Positions 59,201-64,000 of a DNA stretch of 64,000 nucleotides are shown one piece after another (positions within the stretch are counted from its first letter, which is position 1; each line of letters opens with the position of its first letter). Made by a program: the position numbers and the translations under genes. Source of the stretch: CAWGXG01 sp963826505. Its GTDB lineage: Bacteria; Chloroflexota; Anaerolineae; Aggregatilineales; Aggregatilineaceae. The notes beneath the pieces were generated by a model. It had not been told where the DNA came from. It saw only the letters and a list, made by a program, of their open reading frames with translations, and searched no databases. Where the stretch lies: assembly GCA_963826505.1 (NCBI GenBank), contig CAWGXG010000007.1:248001-312000 (forward strand). Direction: 5' to 3'.

Positions 59201-59453
59201 CCGCTTCGACGCCGTAGTCATACACGGGAATGATGTGGGGATGCTCCAGCGAGGCCGCCATTTCGGCTTCGCGGGTGAAGCGCTCGACGTAATCCGTCTC
59301 GGCCGCCAGTACGCCGGGCAGGACTTTGATCGCCACATCACGCTTAAGCGCGCGCTGGTGAGCCCGGTAGACGGCACCCATCCCGCCCCGACCAAGTACC
59401 TCGCGCAGTTCATACTGTCCGAGCGTTTGGCCCGAATAATCTTCGAAGGTCAT
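56280..59453 (-). CDS. PknB-type Ser/Thr kinase with extracellular beta-propeller and SH3 domain
   Basis: 1057 residues. Kinase: LGRGGMGAVY (20-29), K43, HRD 140-142, DFG 160-162, APE 187-189, all active-site residues kept. TM helix about 366-390. Pro/Thr-rich linker about 395-690. Then six TolB/PD40 propeller blades of the form IAFxSxRDGNxEIYVMNxDGS. The last 70 residues form an SH3-like domain (NVRIGPGTTYAILG). It likely senses the wall or extracellular ligands and phosphorylates cytosolic targets, perhaps read by the FHA protein nearby. Confidence 0.92.
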   Translation of the reverse strand: MTFEDYSGQTLGQYELREVLGRGGMGAVYRAHQRALKRDVAIKVLPGVLAAETDYVERFTREAEMAASLEHPHIIPVYDYGVEAGTSYIVMRMLTGGTLGDRMAHREAEGRPLPSLGEISQLLNQIAGAFDYAHTQNVIHRDVKPSNIMFDNQGNAFLVDFGIAKLLANTSGLTATGAVLGTPLYMAPEQWRSEQPSASTDQYALGVTIYQLITGRVPFDAPTPFGLMHKHLNEQPTALNVMRPDLPEDLNLTLARAMAKNPADRFPTVTAFAHAFDSATTGHTGSGTQFFVTPVARRPLPPDTTRERVLASSGGSDAGTPGTGTPPPPPPRTPSRPMSDSMTMPPGGPPTVREPYGTSGGGRGRFPLVLALIAVLVIAAAVVIGVVVLGGSGGQKATATPVAVIPSETPTPEETATSAPTATPVVIVVVPTATPTTVAPPPPTVPTDTPVPSATSLPSVTPAPSATLEPSATPQPPPPTVPGAPTATEGSVLVQPSATPQPSATSQPSMTPLPSATTAPSPTTEPSATPLPTATTEPTESPTAEATSGPTATHGIITIVTPPSATPSLTPVPPTLTATPSPDYNATVEALAVQALTNTAEAWTDTPVPTATPTDTLTPTATPTLTPSVTPSPTATETATATLPPPPTTTPTLTPTATFTPTLTPSVTPSLTPSVTPSPTVFILPTATAFGGGYGQIAFVSERDGNREIYVMNVDGSGVTRLTNNPAKDWDPAWSPDGSRIAFHSERDGNPEIYVMNADGSGQRNLSNNAANDYHPTWSPDGTQIAFYSDRGGNGDVYVMNADGSNVRRLTTTNGNDGGAIWSPDGTHLAFNSERDGNSEIYVMNADGSNQTRLTTDNANDGFLSWSSNGLQIVFSSMRTGSWDVYIMNVDGSGLRNLTNAGSNNWWPAMSPDGTQIAFISDREGVGAIFLMNSDGSNVRALTPSSSWNDSPAWRPLPGSLPIAPVRYDLLQPTVAPVAACRVQFSANVNVRIGPGTTYAILGISTVGVDLNAIARSPDGFWLEVDYAGQQGWVSIGLASVQTVGDCSSLPTVIFSP

Positions 59454-59943
59454 GGCTCACATATCCGAGGTTATATCGCGGTCCAGTGCAACTGATGATA
59501 GAGAGTATAAGCTCTCTTGAAGAGCCACGGCAAAACCGGCGGCGAAAACGCGTCCAGCCCTGGCGCAATTTCTACATAAAATTGTTAAGTATTATATAAA
59601 TTTTTTATGATCAACGATAAGTTTATAGTACCCTAGTACGGACTTGAACCACGTTTAGACTTTTTTTATGACATCCTAAGCCATTTTTTACCATCTTCGC
59701 TTGACAAATACCTTCGGTTCGCCCTACACTGACTTTGATGAGACTGCAATTAACGCTTGTGCAACCACCTCATGTGTGCTGCACGAAACGGAAACACCAG
59801 CCCTGACAACTGCGGTAGAGGAGGGATAATCAAGCGAAAACCAGCGGAGACGTGCGCAAGCGGGGATTGACCCCGGTATTCCTACCACCGTTAAAGATCG
59901 AAGCAGTGTCCGATCTCGTTCGTAACTGAGCAGGAGGTTTCGT
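59454..59943. promoter_or_regulatory. AT-rich intergenic region with promoter of the WXG100 operon
   Basis: 490 bases without a gene. 59570-59720 is strongly AT-rich against a GC-rich background. A promoter TTGACA (59701-59706), 18 bases, TACACT (59725-59730) points to the WXG100 genes. The rest likely holds the kinase promoter and binding sites I cannot name. Confidence 0.5.
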
Positions 59944-60249
59944 ATGGCCGGTTTTAAGGTTCAGGCCGACTACGACGAGTTGTCCGCTATCGCCAATGAG
60001 TTCATGCAAGAAGCCGCGGGGATGGAGCAGTTGTTCAACCAGATCCAAAACCTCGTGAACGAATTGGAAGGCGGCGGCTGGATCGGTCGGGGCGCGGACT
60101 CGTTCTACGCCGAAATGCACGACCTCGTCGATCCAGGATTCCAGCGGTTGATCCGCGCTCTGGAAGACGGCGGCAACGCGATCAAGCAGATCAGCAACAT
60201 CGTTTCTCAAGCCGAGCAAGATGCCAGCAGCCTGTTTGGCCGGCGTTAG
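59944..60249 (+). CDS. WXG100-family protein 1
   Basis: 101 residues, a helical hairpin with the turn GGGWIGRGADSFYAEM near residues 44-59. This keeps the Trp and Gly of the WXG motif (here W-I-G). WXG100 (ESAT-6-like) proteins are substrates or helpers of type VII secretion. Strong AGGAGG. First of four such genes. Confidence 0.87.
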   Translation: MAGFKVQADYDELSAIANEFMQEAAGMEQLFNQIQNLVNELEGGGWIGRGADSFYAEMHDLVDPGFQRLIRALEDGGNAIKQISNIVSQAEQDASSLFGRR

Positions 60250-60289
60250 CGCATGCTGACGCCCGTCTTCAGGCGATAAGGAGGTCCCC

Positions 60290-60586
60290 ATGCCTGATGT
60301 ACAGATGGATTATGACCTGATGGAGGATATGGCCCGCCAGTTCAAGGATGGGTCACAACACCTCAACGATTTGATCAGGTCGATGCAGAATGTCGCCGGG
60401 CGGCTAGAAGATGGTGCACTGATGGGACGCGGCGGTGACGCCCTGGCCCAGGCCATCCGCAACAACCTGTGCTCGCGGGTTGCCAGCCTGCAAGACAAAC
60501 TCGACGAACTGTCGGGGGACGTTTATGGGGCGCTGGTCGATCTGCGCGATGGTGATTCCGAAGCCGCCAGTCGGTTCAAGGGCTAA
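60290..60586 (+). CDS. WXG100-like protein 2
   Basis: 98 residues with the same helix-turn-helix outline. The turn reads GALMGRGGDALAQAI, so the Trp is replaced by Leu while the following Gly and GRGG are kept. Ends in SRFKG. GGAGG ribosome site. Paired with protein 1. Confidence 0.8.
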   Translation: MPDVQMDYDLMEDMARQFKDGSQHLNDLIRSMQNVAGRLEDGALMGRGGDALAQAIRNNLCSRVASLQDKLDELSGDVYGALVDLRDGDSEAASRFKG

Positions 60587-60601
60587 GCGAGGTGATAAAT
60601 C

Positions 60602-60925
60602 ATGTCTGTCTTTAGTTGCGTCATTGACGAAGTACAAGACGTCGTCAGCCAGGTCGCCCAGCAGTCGAACCAGGTTGAAGAGATGGTCGGCGGCATCCGC
60701 AATGGCATGCAGCCGATTATGGGCGGCGCATGGACCGGCCAGGGCGCGCGGGCGTTCATCGACGAAGTCCAAAGCCGCCTGATTCCGGAGATTATGCAGC
60801 TGATCGCCTCGATTGGCGGTTTTGGCGGCAATATCACCGGTGCGATGGGCCTCATCCAGGAGGCCGATAACCAGGTCTTCGGCGTCGTTGGCCAGATTTC
60901 CGACGTTTTCGACTCCATTTTCTAG
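60602..60925 (+). CDS. WXG100-family protein 3
   Basis: 107 residues. Classical WTG at the turn (IMGGAWTGQGARAFIDEV). Hydrophobic Gly/Ile-rich C-terminal helix, longer than in protein 1. GAGGTGA ribosome site. Likely a secreted dimer partner. Confidence 0.85.
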   Translation: MSVFSCVIDEVQDVVSQVAQQSNQVEEMVGGIRNGMQPIMGGAWTGQGARAFIDEVQSRLIPEIMQLIASIGGFGGNITGAMGLIQEADNQVFGVVGQISDVFDSIF

Positions 60926-60971
60926 GCCGAGCGTGGCTTAGAGTCCGCGAGAGGTGTAAGGAGAGGAACAC

Positions 60972-61265
60972 ATGGCCGAAGTATCAATGGATTATGACGC
61001 CGTCCAGCGTATGTCGGATGGCTTCAAAAACTCATCTGAGACGCTCCAGGCCGTCAGCAAAGCCCTCGAAATAGCGATCGGCATCCTCAAAGCCACCGCT
61101 TTCTTCGGGATGGTCGGGAACCTGGCGCTGGCGCATTACCTGGAAGGCATTAAACCGAATGTCGACCGGCTGGCCAATACCTGTGATGAAATGAGTATGG
61201 ACCTCATTGGGGCCATCGTCAGCCTGCGCGACGGCGACAATTCCGGGTCGCAGCGGTTCGTCTAA
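60972..61265 (+). CDS. WXG100-like protein 4
   Basis: 97 residues. Helical with DYDAVQRMSDGF start similar to protein 2 and a shared ending (IVSLRDGDNSGSQRFV compared with LVDLRDGDSEAASRF). The turn reads AFFGMVGNLALAHYL, lacking Trp. Proteins 2 and 4 therefore form a subgroup. Confidence 0.75.
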   Translation: MAEVSMDYDAVQRMSDGFKNSSETLQAVSKALEIAIGILKATAFFGMVGNLALAHYLEGIKPNVDRLANTCDEMSMDLIGAIVSLRDGDNSGSQRFV

Positions 61266-61305
61266 TCACACGTCAGCCTGTTTTCACACGGCGATAAGAA
61301 CAACA

Positions 61306-61346
61306 ACACCCACTGTCCAATTCGATAGGCAGTGGGTGTGTTTTTT
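61306..61346 (+). terminator. Terminator of the WXG100 operon
   Basis: ACACCCACTG (61306-61315) with CAGTGGGTGT (61330-61339), then GTTTTTT. Perfect ten-base stem 40 bases after WXG100 protein 4. Confidence 0.88.
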
Positions 61347-61362
61347 GGGGGACTCGCGCGCG

Positions 61363-62433
61363 TCAGCCCAAGAGCGCCGAGATCATAATCACGACGATGG
61401 TCAGCAGCGCGATCACCACTACCGCCGCCATGATGCGGCGGTTCCAGTTGCGCTTCTTCTCCGCCGGGACCTCGCCAAACTTGGTGCGCAGCAGCTTGGC
61501 AAACGCGCGGACATCCTGCTGCCGCTGTTCGGGCGCGCGATTGACTGCCATGTGCACGATGCCGTGAATCTCTTCGGACAGGTCGGTGCGGGCTAACGGC
61601 TGCGCCAGACCGCGCAGCACATCGGCGCGCACGTCGTCGTCGTGCCGGTTGGCGAAGCGGAACGCAGGCTGCCCCGCCAGCATCTCGTGGAGCACGATCC
61701 CCAGCCCGTAGACATCGGCGGCCGGGCTCAGCGCGGTGTTGCCCGCCAGGGCTTCGGGTGCGACATAGGCGGGCATCGTGTAGCGGTGGACATCCGACGG
61801 ATTCACGATGCTGCCCGGTTCCGCCAGCAGACCCAGGTCGAGCAGCATGGGGCGCGGGATGCCCACTTTGTCCGTGCGTACGAAGATCACGTCAGGGCTC
61901 AGGTTGAGATGCAGCCGCTTGCCCTTAATGTGCAGGAATGCGATCGCATCGGCCAAACTGATCGTGATCCAGGCAGCGTGCTGGTACCAGGGCTGCGGAT
62001 TCTTAAGCAGCATATCACGCAGAAACTCGCCTTCGGCGTGCTCGAATACAATATAATATTTGGTTTCGTCCTTGAACACGGTCTTGCCGTAGGGCCGCTG
62101 GCGCAGATCGGCCTGCTGGTAGGCGGGCAGCAGCACCGGCAGCATGGGGTGCTGTTGGCTCTGGGCCAGCTCCGCCAACACACGCGCCTCGCGGCGCAGT
62201 TGGTCCTGGCAGCCGGGATGCGCGACTTTGAGCAGCAGCGGCATACCGGCGCGCTCGGCCTCATAGATCGCGGCGTGACGCAGCACGCACAGCAGCCGGG
62301 TCACCTGGATATCGGCCAGCCACTCGCCGTAATCGAAGATCAGCGGCATATTGCCCGCCGGGCAGTCCGGTTCCTGGCACCACAGATTACCGTCAACCGA
62401 TACACGTTGGCAGATTGTGCAGATGTGCTTCAC
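61363..62433 (-). CDS. Zinc-ribbon pseudokinase with C-terminal membrane anchor
   Basis: 356 residues, start GTG 62433 after GAGAGGAAG. Residues 5-24 have CxxC..CxxxxC, a zinc ribbon. A kinase-like fold follows, but the Gly-rich loop is absent, HRD is HLN (175-177) and the metal Asn is Val182. ATP lysine (K69), DLG (199-201) and APE (225-227) remain. A membrane helix at 334-353 ends the protein. It is thus tail-anchored and probably inactive as a kinase. Placed between the WXG100 genes and an EccC ATPase, it resembles EssB/YukC, whose cytosolic part is also a degenerate kinase. Confidence 0.8.
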   Translation of the reverse strand: MKHICTICQRVSVDGNLWCQEPDCPAGNMPLIFDYGEWLADIQVTRLLCVLRHAAIYEAERAGMPLLLKVAHPGCQDQLRREARVLAELAQSQQHPMLPVLLPAYQQADLRQRPYGKTVFKDETKYYIVFEHAEGEFLRDMLLKNPQPWYQHAAWITISLADAIAFLHIKGKRLHLNLSPDVIFVRTDKVGIPRPMLLDLGLLAEPGSIVNPSDVHRYTMPAYVAPEALAGNTALSPAADVYGLGIVLHEMLAGQPAFRFANRHDDDVRADVLRGLAQPLARTDLSEEIHGIVHMAVNRAPEQRQQDVRAFAKLLRTKFGEVPAEKKRNWNRRIMAAVVVIALLTIVVIMISALLG

Positions 62434-62774
62434 GGGCTTCCTCTCGATTTGCGCTGAGGTTCACCTTTTTTTGCCCCAATGGCGAGCGCCTCACCCCGTG
62501 CGCGTCCGCTTGACAGCTTCCCGCCGGATGTGCCAAAATGCCCCTATAACACTCAGCGCCATTGGTTGATTCAACCAGTACAGTACAGCGTTCTTGATTC
62601 TGTGTCAAATGGCCTGTCCAACACGGTTTACTCCATTTCATGCCAGAAAGAATCTGGACCCCAACCCGGAACAAACCCGGTCGAAATGGGGCCATATATA
62701 GAGTAGTGTATAATACGGCTACAATCGTCTGCGACTACTTTTCACGTCGTCCGTGAACACCGGAGAACAAACTC
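62434..62774. promoter_or_regulatory. Divergent intergenic region between pseudokinase and EccC genes
   Basis: 341 bases. TATAAT at 62709-62714 is a likely -10 for the EccC gene, with no good -35. A direct repeat AACCCGG-N4-AACCCGG lies about 20 bases upstream (near 62664-62681) and may bind a regulator. Confidence 0.45.
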
Positions 62775-64000
62775 ATGCCCGAGTTTACCAACCGCCCGCC
62801 ACGGATTCAGCCTGAACTCCCTTACGGTGACGTCACCATCCCGTCCCCACCGTCTTCGGATGCGACAGGACGCCAGCAGCTTGTCCAGGTCGCGCTGCCG
62901 ATGGTGACGATCATCGGATATGTGTTCGTCAGCGCGACCGGGCAGGGGCGCAGTATGCTGCTCCTGATTCCAATGGGACTGTCAGTCGTCGCGTCGACGG
63001 CGGTGGCGCTGATCTCGTTCTTCCGCACCAACCGCGAAGAGGCCGAACAGCGCCGCGCCTACCAGCAAAGCCTGACCGAACTGCGCAAGGAGATGATGGC
63101 GTCGCACGACATGCAGCGCCGCTTCTACCTGCACAATTATCCCGAAACGGAGGAGGTGCTGGCTATCGCCGGGGACCGCGCCGGGCGATCGGTCGGTAAC
63201 CGCCTGTGGGAACGCCGCACGACGGACAGCGACTTCGGCGCGATCCGGCTGGGGATCGGCACGCGGCCTTCGACCGTGCGTTATTCCGTCACGGCGGGCG
63301 GCGAGAACGATCAAAGCCCGCTGATGAAGGACGCGCTCAAGCTGTCCGAGGATTCGCGCTATGTGAGCGACGTGCCGGTGACGATCCCGCTGCGCCGCTA
63401 CGAAAAACCCGATTCGGCCACAGCTCTCCCGGCCCAAGGCGGCGGGGAATCAGAGCCGACACCCTCCCCCGACAATATGCCGGTCGAGGCGCGCTTTTCG
63501 GTCGGGATCGCCGGGCATCATCAGGGCCAGACCTATAACTTCATCCGCGCCATGATGGCGCATTTCACCGCGTTTCACGCGCCGACGGATGCGCGACTCT
63601 ACGTGGTAGGATCGCCCGCCGCCCGCGCTCACTGGGACTGGGCGCGCTGGCTGCCACACTGCAACACGTCGCGCAACCAGCAGGGCACCGGCGACCAGTT
63701 GTGTTTTGAGCAGGACAAGGTACGCCGTTTTTGGGACGATCTCCAATCCGAGCTGGAGCGCCGCCAACTGCGTCTGGCCGACAAAGACAACACGACCGAT
63801 CCCACGCTGCCGCACCTGTTGGTCGTGGTCGATGGGCTGGCCGTGCAAGGCGAAGACTCGCCGCTCAACGAAGTACAGGCCGAGGCCGCGGTGTCGATCC
63901 TGCTCAACAACGGGCCGGACCTCGGCGCGTCGATTGTGTTCGTCGTGCCCGACCGCACCATGGTCCCCAGCGACTGCCGGGCCGTAGTCGAGATCGACCC
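62775..64000 (+). CDS. eccC: EccC-type FtsK/SpoIIIE ATPase of type VII secretion (N-terminal part)
   Basis: 408 residues visible, still open at the window end. Two membrane helices (about 37-54 and 60-83), then the EccC N-terminal soluble domain: RRAYQQSLTELRKEM, RFYLHNYPE, LWERRTTDSDFGAIRLGIGTRP and, further on, SVGIAGHHQGQTYNFIRAMMAHFTAFHAPTDARLYVV and HLLVVVDG. The order and spacing match actinobacterial EccC. The ATPase domains with Walker motifs lie beyond the window. Confidence 0.87.
   Translation, partial: MPEFTNRPPRIQPELPYGDVTIPSPPSSDATGRQQLVQVALPMVTIIGYVFVSATGQGRSMLLLIPMGLSVVASTAVALISFFRTNREEAEQRRAYQQSLTELRKEMMASHDMQRRFYLHNYPETEEVLAIAGDRAGRSVGNRLWERRTTDSDFGAIRLGIGTRPSTVRYSVTAGGENDQSPLMKDALKLSEDSRYVSDVPVTIPLRRYEKPDSATALPAQGGGESEPTPSPDNMPVEARFSVGIAGHHQGQTYNFIRAMMAHFTAFHAPTDARLYVVGSPAARAHWDWARWLPHCNTSRNQQGTGDQLCFEQDKVRRFWDDLQSELERRQLRLADKDNTTDPTLPHLLVVVDGLAVQGEDSPLNEVQAEAAVSILLNNGPDLGASIVFVVPDRTMVPSDCRAVVEID

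Overview
The window looks like a GC-rich chromosome segment from a Chloroflexota-type bacterium, most like the Anaerolineae. This is inferred from the long Thr/Pro-rich linkers in signalling proteins, a GntR-LacI hybrid regulator, a T-box, operons with near-consensus TTGACA/TATAAT promoters, and no phage, plasmid or IS genes. No taxonomic marker gene such as 16S rRNA is present. Many genes are split by single-base frame breaks that leave all motifs readable on either side. They are treated here as one gene each, with probable sequencing or consensus errors.

Layout. 1-4.2 kb: a NurA nuclease, a stand-alone HAS-barrel protein and a HerA ATPase. 4.3-9.6 kb: an aldo/keto reductase, a tandem-repeat protein, a secreted protein, and a GntR-LacI regulator facing a uroporphyrinogen-decarboxylase-like methyltransferase; both of the latter carry a TTGT..ACA palindrome just after the -10. 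9.66-20.2 kb: a complete aromatic amino-acid operon (aroH-aroF-tyrA-aroA-aroE-tyrS-aroC-aroK-aroB-aroQ-pheA). It is preceded by a 44-codon leader peptide containing WVWFGYYYF and by a perfect intrinsic terminator, which together look like an attenuator. 20.4-28 kb: tRNA-Cys, acetyl-CoA synthetase, DegV, a RIO-type kinase, then a T-box leader, a small unknown gene, a structured spacer and thrS.

28-37.5 kb: two envelope proteins, three tandem M42 aminopeptidases, a GH20 hexosaminidase, a TipA-type MerR regulator with its own 19-bp-spacer promoter, and a HAD phosphatase. 37.6-42.7 kb: a pyrBCDEF operon on the minus strand behind a structured leader that ends in an intrinsic terminator. 42.8-51 kb: M19 dipeptidase, Bcp peroxiredoxin, rhomboid protease, FmdB zinc ribbon, metallophosphoesterase, EEP phosphatase, HEAT-repeat protein, a tiny membrane peptide and a GH4 glycosidase.

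51.2-64 kb is the most interesting part. A vWA-TM-FHA protein, a PP2C phosphatase with an extracellular SH3 domain, and a Ser/Thr kinase with an extracellular beta-propeller and SH3 domain lie next to four tandem WXG100-like proteins, a tail-anchored zinc-ribbon pseudokinase and the N-terminal part of an EccC-type ATPase. Together these look like a type VII-like (ESX/Yuk) secretion locus in a non-actinobacterial, non-Firmicute background, flanked by a phospho-signalling module. The pseudokinase could play the part of EssB/YukC. Two families of intergenic repeats are scattered through the window.
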